From the NCBI RefSeq assembly GCF_030646015.1, contig NZ_JAUSLT010000089.1:1-64000 (forward strand): a stretch of DNA of 64,000 nt, written 5' to 3'. Positions 23,511 to 32,875 of this stretch are shown here, piece by piece. How positions within the stretch are numbered: the first letter of the stretch is position 1; each line of letters begins with the position of its first letter. Both the position numbers and the translations under genes were made by a program. The stretch comes from Bradyrhizobium sp. (GTDB lineage Bacteria; Pseudomonadota; Alphaproteobacteria; Rhizobiales; Xanthobacteraceae). Below the pieces are notes generated by a model. That model had not been told where the DNA came from. It saw only the letters and a list, made by a program, of their open reading frames with translations, and searched no databases.

Positions 23511-25670
23511 TTGAACATCGGGCGCAAGACGCGGGACGCCATTGCCTTCGCTGCCATCGTATTGGTTTGCGCCGCGGTCTCCGTCTCGCCCGTGTTCAAC
23601 ATTGCCCACGGCCTGTCGATCGACATTCTCACCGCGCTGCGCTGGGAGATGTACGGCAGGAGACTGGACCCCGCCGCCTCGCCGGCGGTGGTGGTCGCGA
23701 TCGACGAGGAAACCTATCAGGCGCCACCCTTCAAGGGCTCGCCGTTGCCGACGTGGACCGGTGAGATCGGCCGCGTTCTCGGCGCCATTGTCGAGGGCGG
23801 CACCAAGGTCGTCGGCTTCGACATCGTGTTCGAGAAGTCGATCGAGCAGTCCGAGATCCCGTTCGGCGGCGGCCTGTTCGGCGAAAAGGTCCGCGGCTTC
23901 GACCGCGATTATCTCCGCGCGCTCGCGACGGCCTCCGTCGGCGGCAAGGTGGTGCTGGGCGAAGTTCTGCGCGGCGACCAGCCGATTCGGCCGTCGCAGG
24001 GACAACGTATCGCCGTCCGCCAGTCTCAGAACATTCGCGCCCTCAACGTCTATACCGACCCCGACGATATCGTTCGCCGGCTGCCGCTGACGTTTACGGT
24101 GGACGGCAAGCCGGTGCCCTCGATGGCGCTCGAGCTGGCGTCGCGCGCGCTCGACGCCAAACCGGAATTGAGAGCCGACGGTACGGTTGCACTCACCGGG
24201 TACCGGATTCCGGGCGCCGTGCGCGGCACCATGACGCTCAATTTCGAGGGCGGCGCGGACGACATCCCGACCTATTCGCTGGCCGACCTGACGGCCTGCG
24301 CCGCGAAAGGCGACAAGGATTTCTTTCGGCGCCAGTTCGAGGGCAAGGTCGTCATCCTCGGCACGGTGCTGGCGTCGGAAGATCGCCAGCGAACGTCGAA
24401 ACGTTTCCACACCGGGATCGAAGGCGCGCGCGCGCCGCGTTGCGCGCTGGCGGAGGCGCCGGTCAACGCCCGCTTCAACCGCCGGGACATTGCCGGCGTC
24501 TATATTCATGCAACCGCGGTCAACAACCTGATCGGACGCGATGCGGCGGTCGAACTCGGCCGACTGCCGATCGCGCTGATCGCGGCACTGTTCGCAGCGT
24601 TTGCGGCCCTCATCGCGCGAACGCTCCGGCCAGCCACCGCGGTGCTGACGTTTCTGGTCGCGATCGGGATTTACCTGATCGGCGCCACGGCGGCGTTCAA
24701 CCATGCCCTGGTGCTGCCGCTGAGCGAGCCGTTGATTGCCGGCTTCGCCGCGCTGGCTGCCATGGTCGGCTACCGCTTCATGATCACCGACAAGGACCGC
24801 CGGCTGCTGCAGAAGAGTTTTGCGCTGTACCTCGCCCCCGACGTGATCGACCGCATGCTGGCGTCGAACAAGCTGCCGGTGCTGGGCGGCGAAACCCGCC
24901 ATGTGACGGTGTTCTTTTCCGACCTCGAGGGCTTTTCGCTGATCGCGGAAACGATGTCGCCCGAAGCCCTGATGGCGCTGATGAACGAGTACCTGTCTGA
25001 AATGACCGACATCATCGAAGGCCATGGCGGCTATGTCGACAAATATATCGGCGATTCCATCGTCGCGGTGTTCGGTGCGCCGGCCGACGATCCCGACCAT
25101 GCCAGCAATGCGCTGCGCGCCGCGCTGGACTGCTGCGCGCGGCTCGAAGAGCTCAATCGCAGCGCGGCTGCGTTCGGCGGCAGCAAGGTGGCGCAGCGCA
25201 TCGGGATCAATTCCGGGGACGCGCTGGTCGGCAATTTCGGCTCGCGGCGGCGCTTCAACTATTCGGTCATGAGCGACGCGGTGAACCTCGCCTCGCGGCT
25301 GGAGGGCGCCAATAAATTCTACGGCACCACCGTGATCGCTTCCGAAACCACGGTCGCGCTAACAGGCGAAACATTCGCCTGGCGCGAGCTCGACACCATC
25401 CGCGTCAAGGGGCGCAACAATCAGCTGAAGATCTACCAATTGCTGGCGCTGGCGGCGGAGTTGACGCCGGCGCAAGCCGCGGTCACGGCGGACTACGCCA
25501 GGGGCCTCGCGCACTGGCGCGCCGGCGAGTTTGCGCTCGCCGAAAAATGTTTCGAACAGGCCGCTGAAACCGACCGGCCATCCCGGATGTTTCTCGAGCG
25601 GGCGAGAATTTATGCGCAGCAAGCGCCGTCAGGCGAATGGGACCCGGTCCGGACCCTGCAGGAAAAGTGA
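23511..25670 (+). CDS. CHASE2-type class III adenylate/guanylate cyclase, 719 aa
   Basis: The start is TTG (23511); no ATG precedes. Order: a first membrane segment (about 9-35, AIAFAAIVLVCAAVSVSPVF), a long CHASE2 extracytoplasmic sensor (about 35-340, with VVVAIDEETYQAP and KVVGFDIVF), three closely spaced membrane helices (about 350-430), then a class III catalytic domain. VFFSDLEGFS gives the metal Asp471, KYIGDSIVAVFGAP the second Asp515, and GINSGDALVGNFGSRRRFNY and DAVNLASRLEG complete the nucleotide pocket. Its product is most likely cAMP. CHASE2 is known to pair with FecR-like periplasmic proteins, as here. Confidence 0.9.
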   Translation: MNIGRKTRDAIAFAAIVLVCAAVSVSPVFNIAHGLSIDILTALRWEMYGRRLDPAASPAVVVAIDEETYQAPPFKGSPLPTWTGEIGRVLGAIVEGGTKVVGFDIVFEKSIEQSEIPFGGGLFGEKVRGFDRDYLRALATASVGGKVVLGEVLRGDQPIRPSQGQRIAVRQSQNIRALNVYTDPDDIVRRLPLTFTVDGKPVPSMALELASRALDAKPELRADGTVALTGYRIPGAVRGTMTLNFEGGADDIPTYSLADLTACAAKGDKDFFRRQFEGKVVILGTVLASEDRQRTSKRFHTGIEGARAPRCALAEAPVNARFNRRDIAGVYIHATAVNNLIGRDAAVELGRLPIALIAALFAAFAALIARTLRPATAVLTFLVAIGIYLIGATAAFNHALVLPLSEPLIAGFAALAAMVGYRFMITDKDRRLLQKSFALYLAPDVIDRMLASNKLPVLGGETRHVTVFFSDLEGFSLIAETMSPEALMALMNEYLSEMTDIIEGHGGYVDKYIGDSIVAVFGAPADDPDHASNALRAALDCCARLEELNRSAAAFGGSKVAQRIGINSGDALVGNFGSRRRFNYSVMSDAVNLASRLEGANKFYGTTVIASETTVALTGETFAWRELDTIRVKGRNNQLKIYQLLALAAELTPAQAAVTADYARGLAHWRAGEFALAEKCFEQAAETDRPSRMFLERARIYAQQAPSGEWDPVRTLQEK

Positions 25671-25721
25671 GCGGGCTTCCGCGATCCGGGCCGGGCTGCC
25701 TGAGCGACGCGCCCCCTCACA

Positions 25722-27950
25722 TCAAAATCCGACACCGATCATCGCACTGCCGCCGCCGCCGCTGCGGCCACCACTGACGATGCTCGGCCGGGCCACCGCC
25801 TGCTGACGCGCGCGCGGGGCGTCCTGCGCGGTCTTTGCACGCTGTTCACGATCCGATTGGCGACCGCCCTGCTTCCGGCGCGACCGCGCATCGTCCTCGT
25901 CATCCCTCGTGCGCGCGGCGACGGCGGGCGGCGCCTTCGGCTTCTCGTCGGCGACGCAGGTCTCGCCCTTCAAGGTCTCGCCGGACCGGCACTCGATCGG
26001 GCAAACGCGCGTAGTATGCTTGGCCAGTTCCGCAACCAGGCCCTCGGTGACGCTGGCATTCTCCGTCGGCTGGCCCTCGATCGAGAGGTAGCGGCCGAGC
26101 GCGCCCTTGGTCGTGGGGTTGAGCGTACCGTCGACCTTGCCGGTCAGGCAGCCGAGGCGGATGAGCTGGGTTTGCGCCGCGCGGAGCAACTCGGGCGAAT
26201 TGGGCAGCGCCGCGGCGCGCTTGGCCACCTCGGCGTTGAACTTGTCGAGGCTGGCGACAACCAGCGGTCCGAGCCGGTCGCAGCTGACGGTCCTGGAGAA
26301 AGACTTCAGGTCCTCAAGGCCAGAGCCCTCGGTGCTCTTGGCGATGATTTCTTCGAGTTTGGTTTGTTCGCTCTTGCAGGCAGCTTCGCGGGCAGCCGCC
26401 ATCTCCGCCTTTTTGCGCGCGGCCTCCGCCTCTCTCGCCTGCTTTTCGCTCGCCGCCCGCAGAGCCGCGGCTTCCGCGGCTGCCTTGTCTCGCTCGGCCT
26501 GGTCGGCCTTTTGTTTGGCCTCAGCAGCCTTGCGCTCGGCTTCCGCGGCCCTGGCCTTCTGTTCGGCTTCCGCGGCTTTGGCGCGGCGTTCCTCTTCCTC
26601 GCGCTTCTTCGCCGCCGCCAGTTCCGCCGCGGCAGCTTTCGCTTTCTCGGCCGCTTCTGCCTCGCGCGCGCGACGTTCGTCCTCTTCGCGCTTTTTTGCA
26701 GCCGCCAGTTCGGCCTTACGTTGCTCTGCCTGCCGAAGTGCTTCCTCCGCGGCCTTGCGCGCGGCTTCGCGCGCCGCACGCGCCTGGTCCTCGCGCTCCT
26801 GGGCGGCCTTCTTGAGCAGATCCATCCGCTGCTGGGCGGTGATGGCTAAAGGTGAATCCGGATAGCGCTTGATGAATCGCTGCAGCGCCGCCGGATCGGT
26901 TGAGTCCTTTAACCTGTCCCACTCCAGCGCTTCCTTCGAGGAGGATTCGCGGCCGGAGGGCACACCCTGCGGCGGGAGAGCGGCGACGGTCATGTTCGCC
27001 GGCGGCGCTGGGCTCGGGTTCTCCAGCTGTGCGCGCGCCAGATCGGCGTAGAAGCCGGTCGGATGGGTCCCCAAAAACACCTCCCAGGCGCGGCGCGATC
27101 CGATTTTCTGAACCAGTTCATAGTCGGCCTTGACGTCGCTTGCCGGGGCGTCCTGCGCGACCGCCGGTGCCGGCACCAGCGAGATATTACCGCCGCCGAG
27201 CGAACCATAGACGAACGGCTCCTGCCGGTTGCCGGTGGTCTTCAATACCTCGTCCCTGACGCGGCCGAAGGCGAGCCGGACGTCGAGACCGGGCACGGTC
27301 AGGTTTTTCAGCACCGCCGCGGTGAAGGGGCTGTGCTGGCCGTCACCGTCGTCGGCGGTGGAGCCGGCCTTCGCGGCGTAAGCAATCAGGGTGTCGGTGC
27401 TGGTCGGCTCCACCCTGCCGAGACCCGATGTGACCGCGCGATTGGCGACCTTGCGTTCCCTGCGCATGGCGGGGACGAAAGGATTATCGCGGCAGGCGTC
27501 CAGAATGACGAGACGCAGCCGCTTGGCGCCATCCGCCGACGACACCAGCCGCTCCAGCAGTATAGCTTCGTCGTCCGCGTCGCGATCGCTGGCGAGCCTT
27601 GCGTCGATCGGGATGAGGTAATTGGTTCCGGCGAGCTCGAGTCCGTGACCGGCGTAGTAGACGACGGCGATGTCGGCTTGATCGGCTGATGTTTCGAACT
27701 TCCGGATCGCGCGCTTGAATTCGAGATTGCCGACGTTGATCTGGACCTCGACGGAATCGAAGCCCGCCTCCCTGAACATCCTGGCCACGGCGTTCGCATC
27801 CCGCGAGGGATTGGCCAGCTGCGGAACGGTCTGGTAGCTCGAATTGCCGACGATCAAGGCAACGCGCTTCTCCGCCCATGCGGCCTCGGAAGCCATCGCA
27901 ACAATGGCCCCTCCGATCAGTGCCGCCAATGAGACGAGGCGCTTTGTCAT
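25722..27950 (-). CDS. Orthocaspase B: exported caspase domain with coiled coil and peptidoglycan-binding-like tail, 742 aa
   Basis: The start MTKRLVSLAALIGG at 27950 (AGGA site) gives a signal peptide ending AWA. The caspase/C14 domain is N-terminal: VALIVGNSSYQTVPQLANPSRD, His102 (YYAGHGLE) and Cys153 (LDACRDNPF). It is followed by a DYELVQKIGSRRAWEVFL segment and a Pro/Ala linker. Residues about 320-540 are an Ala/Glu/Lys-rich coiled coil. A segment LLRAAQTQLIRLGCLTGKVDGTLNPTTKGAL resembles peptidoglycan-binding domain 1, and the tail is basic and Gly-rich. The stop faces the cyclase gene 51 bases away. A near-perfect CRP-type site lies 145 bases upstream. Confidence 0.9.
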   Translation of the reverse strand: MTKRLVSLAALIGGAIVAMASEAAWAEKRVALIVGNSSYQTVPQLANPSRDANAVARMFREAGFDSVEVQINVGNLEFKRAIRKFETSADQADIAVVYYAGHGLELAGTNYLIPIDARLASDRDADDEAILLERLVSSADGAKRLRLVILDACRDNPFVPAMRRERKVANRAVTSGLGRVEPTSTDTLIAYAAKAGSTADDGDGQHSPFTAAVLKNLTVPGLDVRLAFGRVRDEVLKTTGNRQEPFVYGSLGGGNISLVPAPAVAQDAPASDVKADYELVQKIGSRRAWEVFLGTHPTGFYADLARAQLENPSPAPPANMTVAALPPQGVPSGRESSSKEALEWDRLKDSTDPAALQRFIKRYPDSPLAITAQQRMDLLKKAAQEREDQARAAREAARKAAEEALRQAEQRKAELAAAKKREEDERRAREAEAAEKAKAAAAELAAAKKREEEERRAKAAEAEQKARAAEAERKAAEAKQKADQAERDKAAAEAAALRAASEKQAREAEAARKKAEMAAAREAACKSEQTKLEEIIAKSTEGSGLEDLKSFSRTVSCDRLGPLVVASLDKFNAEVAKRAAALPNSPELLRAAQTQLIRLGCLTGKVDGTLNPTTKGALGRYLSIEGQPTENASVTEGLVAELAKHTTRVCPIECRSGETLKGETCVADEKPKAPPAVAARTRDDEDDARSRRKQGGRQSDREQRAKTAQDAPRARQQAVARPSIVSGGRSGGGGSAMIGVGF

Positions 27951-28094
27951 TTTCCTGTCGAAACCGGCATGGCGGGCGGCTGGCCCGAAATCCATTGACC
28001 CACCGAAGCAATATCTTCTCCGTCCTCCCCGATCAACGGGCTGCCATTGACGCAGACGGATCATTCAATCTGCCAAATCCGATACCGGGCGCGG

Positions 28095-28110
28095 TGTGAC
28101 GTGGGTCACT
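28095..28110. promoter_or_regulatory. CRP-type site TGTGA-N6-TCACT (9 of 10)
   Basis: TGTGA (28095-28099), CGTGGG, TCACT (28106-28110). It sits between divergent genes: orthocaspase B starts 145 bases to the left, the two-barrel outer-membrane protein 242 bases to the right. The rest of the 401-base gap shows only the inverted repeat listed next. Confidence 0.5.
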
Positions 28111-28272
28111 TGCAAGGCTTCCGCAAACCGGCGGACCAACATTCAGCCCATCGGCCCTATTCATATGACGGGTAGTTTGCAGGTAGCGGGGTCCGCTGCT
28201 GTGGCGCCGATGTTACAGGGCGCGAAATTCACAGCGCTAAACCTCGCAGTCGCTTTCGTAACGCTTTCGGCC

Positions 28273-28318
28273 CGCAAAATGCTGTCTTAGATTTTGCGCA
28301 ACGGCCGCGTATTTTGCG
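28273..28318. promoter_or_regulatory. Inverted repeat CGCAAAAT/ATTTTGCG with a third copy
   Basis: CGCAAAAT (28273-28280), spacer of 10, ATTTTGCG (28291-28298), and again ATTTTGCG (28311-28318). It ends 33 bases before the two-barrel protein start, so it overlaps its probable promoter or leader and may be an operator. Confidence 0.4.
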
Positions 28319-28351
28319 TTGATTCCAATTTTTCCTGGACTGGGGATTCGA

Positions 28352-30397
28352 ATGACCGCTTTTCGCATTGCAAAATTGCGCGCGCTTGCCGGCAACGGGA
28401 TCAGGATTTTTGCAGGCGTCGCAGTTGCCGCAATGCTGTCGGTACCGACGGCCGCGATGGCGCAAAACTGCAACGTCACCAATATCGCAGGGCCCGGCGG
28501 AATCGGCGTGCCACCCGGGACAACGGGACCCGGCGCCGGCATCCTCGGTCAGTTCACCAGCGCCTTGTCCGCGCAGATATCGGCGGCGACCAGCAACGCC
28601 AATACGGTTTTCCAGGCGGGACAGGGCAGCGCCTTCGTGTCGGCACCGGGCAATCCGCCGCCGAACTCCCCGGGTGGCGGAGTCTGGGGACGTGCCACCG
28701 GCGGCCAAGCCACTGTGACGGGGACGTCGACCACGCAAACGCTGAATCAATCGCCTCCCGCCACCCTCGACCAAACCACGACGGTTAACTGCAACAACCA
28801 GATCCGTGAAAACTATGCCGGCTTCCAGATAGGCGCCGATGCGGCACGGCTGAACTGGAACGGCTGGAATCTGCACCTCGGCACCACCGCCGGCTATCTG
28901 GAATCCAATTCGACGTCTCTCAACAACGGGTTCTCCAGCAACATCCAGGTGCCGTTTGTCGGCACTTATGCGGTCGCGACCCATGGCCGGTTCTTTGCCG
29001 ACGCGCTGCTGAAGCAGGACTTTTACAATATCGCGCTGAGCAATGCCGGCGCCGGCTTCTTCTCGCAGCCGATCTCCGGTCGCGGCACGTCGTTTGCAGT
29101 CAACGCCGGTTACAATTTCGCGATTGCAAACAACTGGTTCATCGAGCCCTCGGCCGGTTTCACTTATGCCAGGACGAGCTTCGACTCCTTCTCTGCGGTC
29201 GGTCAGCCCGGCGTGGGACAGGGCGCCAACATTTCCGGCACCGTGAAGGTCGACGACATCACCACCCAACTCGGCCGCCTCAGCCTGCGGGTCGGCACGT
29301 CGGTTCAGTCCGGAAACCTGGCGCTCACGCCGTTCTTCACAGCCAGCGTCTTCCACGAATTCGCCGGCAACGTCACCTCGAACTTCGCGACCTGCGCCAA
29401 CTGCAGCTTCTTCGGGCCGGGCGTGCCGGTGCCGGGTGGATTCTCGCCGGCAACCTTCACCGCAGCCACGACGACGACGCGGGTCGGAACCTATGGCCAG
29501 TACTCGCTCGGCATCGCCGGGCAGGTCGTCAACACCGGCTGGCTCGGATTTGCACGCGTCGACTATCGCAACGGCGAGACGATCGAGGGCTGGTCGGGCA
29601 CTGCCGGTGTCCGCTACCAGTTCACGCCGGAGTTGCTGACGACGGCGGTGCCGACCAAGGCGCGGGTCAAGGCGCTGCCCCCTGTCACGACCTGGGTGAA
29701 CTGGACCGGGTTCTATATCGGCGCCCATGGCGGCGCGGCGTACGGACGCGACGACATTGGCTTCACCGGCTACGGCCAGACGTCCGGCACTCGTTCCGCC
29801 GGCCTGCTCGGCGGCGGCCAGATCGGCTACAATTATCAGATGGCCAACAAGTTTGTGCTCGGCGTCGAAGCCGATGCAAGCTGGGCCAACATCAAGGGCG
29901 GCCGGACCTGCGGCACCGATACCGGCCTCAACGCAGCTGGCCTTCCCGGCGGCTTCAGCCCGTTCTTCATGACTTGCGACACCAAAGTGAACTGGCTGGC
30001 ATCGGCGACTGGCAGGCTCGGCTATGCCTGGGACCGGTCGCTGCTTTACGTCAAGGGCGGCGCTGCTTTCATCAATGAAACCGTCTCGGCCAATTGCATC
30101 GTGGGACCGTTCAACGTGCCCGGCAATATTCGGACGTGCAACAACCAGGCCGGCGCTCTGGTCAACAGCATTTCGACCTCGGACAACCGCGTCGGCTGGA
30201 CCGTCGGCTTCGGCGGTGAATTCGCGCTGACCCCGAACTGGTCGGCCAAGGCGGAATACAACTACATGGACTTCGGATCGCGAACCGCCCTTGCCAGCGA
30301 CGGCACCACCTTCCTGACCTCACGTACCGACCTGCAGGTGACCAAAGTCGGTTTGAACTATCGTTTCGGCCCCGGCTCGGTCGTCGCCAAATTCTGA
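28352..30397 (+). CDS. Two-barrel outer-membrane protein: autotransporter-type barrel fused to RopB-type barrel, 681 aa
   Basis: A signal peptide (residues about 1-37, ending AMA before QNCNVTNIAG) is followed by a Gly/Pro/Thr-rich segment. A first beta-barrel-like domain (about 115-430) has alternating strands such as GWNLHLGTTAGYLESNSTSLNN and TRVGTYGQYSLGIAGQVV. Then TTWVNWTGFYIGAHGGAAYGRDD (about 448) restarts the fold as a complete RopB/Omp25-type barrel, with GVEADASWANIKGG, VGWTVGFGGEFALTPNWSAKAEYNYMDFG and the end VTKVGLNYRFGPGSVVAKF. So this one chain carries two outer-membrane barrels. It is not a typical length for either family. Confidence 0.8.
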   Translation: MTAFRIAKLRALAGNGIRIFAGVAVAAMLSVPTAAMAQNCNVTNIAGPGGIGVPPGTTGPGAGILGQFTSALSAQISAATSNANTVFQAGQGSAFVSAPGNPPPNSPGGGVWGRATGGQATVTGTSTTQTLNQSPPATLDQTTTVNCNNQIRENYAGFQIGADAARLNWNGWNLHLGTTAGYLESNSTSLNNGFSSNIQVPFVGTYAVATHGRFFADALLKQDFYNIALSNAGAGFFSQPISGRGTSFAVNAGYNFAIANNWFIEPSAGFTYARTSFDSFSAVGQPGVGQGANISGTVKVDDITTQLGRLSLRVGTSVQSGNLALTPFFTASVFHEFAGNVTSNFATCANCSFFGPGVPVPGGFSPATFTAATTTTRVGTYGQYSLGIAGQVVNTGWLGFARVDYRNGETIEGWSGTAGVRYQFTPELLTTAVPTKARVKALPPVTTWVNWTGFYIGAHGGAAYGRDDIGFTGYGQTSGTRSAGLLGGGQIGYNYQMANKFVLGVEADASWANIKGGRTCGTDTGLNAAGLPGGFSPFFMTCDTKVNWLASATGRLGYAWDRSLLYVKGGAAFINETVSANCIVGPFNVPGNIRTCNNQAGALVNSISTSDNRVGWTVGFGGEFALTPNWSAKAEYNYMDFGSRTALASDGTTFLTSRTDLQVTKVGLNYRFGPGSVVAKF

Positions 30398-30566
30398 TCG
30401 CGCTCGAATTCGCCCCGATAAGATGCGGGCGGTCGCGTCAAGCGGCCGCCGGCCCGTATTTGTGGCGCCGCCACGCCCCGCTCGCCTCGACAAGTCCGGT
30501 CAAGGTCGTATAGACGACCTTGCGCGCCCCAATCTCACCGGCGCCCCGAGATGAGCCAGAAATCCC

Positions 30567-31346
30567 ATGACCAGCCCCAAGCGATATGACCGGATCGCCT
30601 TCGTCGCGAGCCCCGGGGCGGAGGCGCAGGCGGCGCTGGCGCAGTTGGCGGAGCTGTACGGCAATCATGATCCCGACGACGCCGACATCGTGGTGGCGCT
30701 CGGCGGCGACGGCCTGATGCTGCAGACGCTGCACCGGCACATGCGCTCGGACAAGCCGATCTACGGCATGCATCGCGGCACCGTCGGCTTTCTGATGAAC
30801 GAGTTCAGCACCGTCGACCTGCACGCGCGCCTCGCCGCGGCGCGGGAAACCGTGATCCACCCCCTGCTGATGCGCGCCACCGACGTGCATGGCGTGGTGC
30901 ACGTGCATCATGCCATCAACGAGGTGTCGTTGTTTCGCCAGACCCATCAGGCCGCTCGGCTGAGGATCCTGATCGACGAGCAGCAGCGCATGGCCGAGCT
31001 GATCGCCGACGGCGTCATGGTGGCGACGCCGGCCGGATCCACCGCCTACAATCTGTCGGCGCAGGGACCGATCCTGCCGATCAACGCGGCGCTGCTGGCG
31101 CTGACCCCGATCAGTGCGTTCCGGCCGCGGCGCTGGCGCGGCGCCCTGCTCCCCAACACCGCCTATGTCGTGATCGAGGTGCTCGAGGGGGACAAGCGCC
31201 CGGTCGCGGCGGTGGCCGACCACGACGAGGCGCGCGACGTCCGCCGGGTCGAGGTGCTCTCGGACAAGACCATCTCGATACGGATGCTGTTCGACCCCGG
31301 CCACGGCCTGGAAGAGCGCATCCTGAGCGAGCAGTTCAACTATTAG
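30567..31346 (+). CDS. nadK: NAD kinase, 259 aa
   Basis: Phosphorylates NAD to NADP. The motifs are [17 protein letters not shown] (GGDG catalytic region), [14 protein letters not shown], and [21 protein letters not shown]. The length of 259 residues is usual for the short alphaproteobacterial form. The start at 30567 follows a weak purine-rich region. It is monocistronic, 170 bases after the two-barrel gene. Confidence 0.95.
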   Translation: MTSPKRYDRIAFVASPGAEAQAALAQLAELYGNHDPDDADIVVALGGDGLMLQTLHRHMRSDKPIYGMHRGTVGFLMNEFSTVDLHARLAAARETVIHPLLMRATDVHGVVHVHHAINEVSLFRQTHQAARLRILIDEQQRMAELIADGVMVATPAGSTAYNLSAQGPILPINAALLALTPISAFRPRRWRGALLPNTAYVVIEVLEGDKRPVAAVADHDEARDVRRVEVLSDKTISIRMLFDPGHGLEERILSEQFNY

Positions 31347-31563
31347 AACATCGTCCACTGCCCCATTGCAGTGCAGCACGAGTGCTGCGAGTCGGGTTCC
31401 GCCTTACTGTGCATGGGGTTGTTTTCGCGATTTCTTGTAGAGGGTCGAGCCGGGACGACCCGGGAGGGTTCACCGCGCTGCGGATCGCAACCCTTCGTTA
31501 ACCGGCGCCGCGATATGGTTAACGCCGGGTATACCGTTGCTGGTCTGCCCTCAGGGCCGCGCC

Positions 31564-32109
31564 ATGTTTCGCATCGACTTCAACAAGCTGCGCTTTCTCG
31601 TCTGCGACGACAATCCGCACATGCGCCGCATCCTGCGGACGCTGCTGCATTCGTTCGGCGCGCGCGAGGTCTACGAGTCCGAGGACGGCGCTACCGCGCT
31701 GGAAATGTACAGCCATTACGTTCCCGACATCGTCATCACCGACTGGTCGATGCCGATTTTCGACGGGCTCGAACTGGCGCAGATGATCCGGCAGCCGGAC
31801 TCCAAGGGCAACCCCTACGCCCCGATCATCATGCTGACCGGGCACTCCGAGAAGCGGCGCGTCACCGTGGCGCGCGACGCCGGCGTCACCGAATTCCTGG
31901 CCAAGCCGATCTCGGCCAAGGGGCTCTATCAGCGCATCCTCAACGTCGTCGCCAATCCGCGCCCGTTCATCAAGACTAAGACCTATTTCGGCCCGGACCG
32001 CCGCCGCAATACCGCCAACGCCTATATCGGCCCGGAGCGCCGCATCGGCGGCGAGGTCGAAGTGATGCAGCAGCCGTCGCTGCTCGACAAGGCGCGGTCC
32101 ACCGTCTAG
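31564..32109 (+). CDS. CheY-like response regulator with C-terminal extension, 181 aa
   Basis: A receiver domain (residues about 9-130): FLVCDDNPHMRRIL (acidic pair), DIVITDWSMPIFDG with the phospho-acceptor Asp, MLTGHSEKRR and FLAKPISAKGLYQRI (conserved Lys). The C-terminal tail holds TYFGPDRRRNTANAYIGPERR, a repeated G-P-[DE]-R-R motif seen in alphaproteobacterial regulators of this type. There is no output domain. It precedes the Hpt gene by 23 bases, so it may be a phospho-relay partner. Confidence 0.85.
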   Translation: MFRIDFNKLRFLVCDDNPHMRRILRTLLHSFGAREVYESEDGATALEMYSHYVPDIVITDWSMPIFDGLELAQMIRQPDSKGNPYAPIIMLTGHSEKRRVTVARDAGVTEFLAKPISAKGLYQRILNVVANPRPFIKTKTYFGPDRRRNTANAYIGPERRIGGEVEVMQQPSLLDKARSTV

Positions 32110-32132
32110 CGCGAGAGCCCGAGGAATCCATC

Positions 32133-32711
32133 ATGGCGAAAAGCAAGTCCGCGACGGTGCAGATCTCAACCTTCGCCGACCACCACGTCATCACCCAGCC
32201 CAATCCCCTGCGAAACGTGCTGCGGCGCGTCGCCGAACGGGACCTCGACGATCCCATCGCGCGCGCCGAAAAAGCGCTCGCCGGCCTGTCGGGTGAATTC
32301 AAGAACTGGATGACGATCGAGGCCGACCGGCTGTCGGACGCCCACGCCGCCATCCTCCGGGACGGCTTTACCGACGTCACGCGCGAAGAGCTGTTTCGCG
32401 CCGCCCACGACATCAAGGGCGACGCCGCCACGTTCGGATTTCCCTCCGCCGGCGCCGCCGCCGAAAGCCTGTGCCGGATCATCGAGCACGCGCCAGACCT
32501 CGACGAGGTGCCCTCCAACCTGATCGCGCATCACATCAACGCCATCCAGGCCATCGTGCGTGAGCGCACCAAGCTCGACACCGCCGCCACCGCCGGCGAA
32601 TTGAGCAAGCAGCTGCGCGGCATCGCGGACGTCTTTCTCACCCACGCCAATCGCGACCGTCCCGAGCATCTCGAAGCCGTGCTGGCTCCGAGCATCGCGC
32701 CGGCGGAGTGA
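32133..32711 (+). CDS. Hpt-domain histidine phosphotransfer protein, 192 aa
   Basis: The Hpt helix is AAHDIKGDAATFGFPSAGAAAESLCRIIE, with the phospho-accepting His in AHDIKG. The four-helix bundle covers about residues 65-165. The N-terminal 50 residues look disordered. It sits immediately downstream of the CheY-like gene, so the pair probably forms part of a phospho-relay. The sensor kinase is not in the window. Confidence 0.8.
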   Translation: MAKSKSATVQISTFADHHVITQPNPLRNVLRRVAERDLDDPIARAEKALAGLSGEFKNWMTIEADRLSDAHAAILRDGFTDVTREELFRAAHDIKGDAATFGFPSAGAAAESLCRIIEHAPDLDEVPSNLIAHHINAIQAIVRERTKLDTAATAGELSKQLRGIADVFLTHANRDRPEHLEAVLAPSIAPAE

Positions 32712-32730
32712 TATAGCGCTCTCTCAACTC

Positions 32731-32850
32731 GTCGTCCCCGCGCACGCGGGGACCCATACGCCGTGCACTATCGGTTAGAGCGCGGAGTTGAGATACCTTC
32801 TGCAACAGCCAGCATCGGTGGTTATGGGTCCCTGCGTTCGCAGGGACGAC
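32731..32850. repeat. REP-like palindromic element pair
   Basis: Two hairpins, GTCCCCGCG-CA-CGCGGGGAC (32734-32753) and GTCCCTGCG-TT-CGCAGGGAC (32828-32847), with flanks GTCGTCCC...ACCCATA and TATGGGTCCC...GGGACGAC inverted with respect to each other. This is the layout of a REP/BIME-like dispersed element of the kind common in Bradyrhizobium intergenic space. Confidence 0.7.
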
Positions 32851-32875
32851 AGCTGAATGTGTCGATGCAGGATCG

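Noticed and set aside
23388..25100. 570-codon leftward frame opposite the cyclase gene
   Set aside because: It is an antisense shadow. CHASE2 and cyclase motifs are clear on the + strand.
28229..29728. 499-codon leftward frame opposite the two-barrel gene
   Set aside because: Arg/Gly-rich shadow with no motif; the + strand has a signal peptide and barrel patterns.
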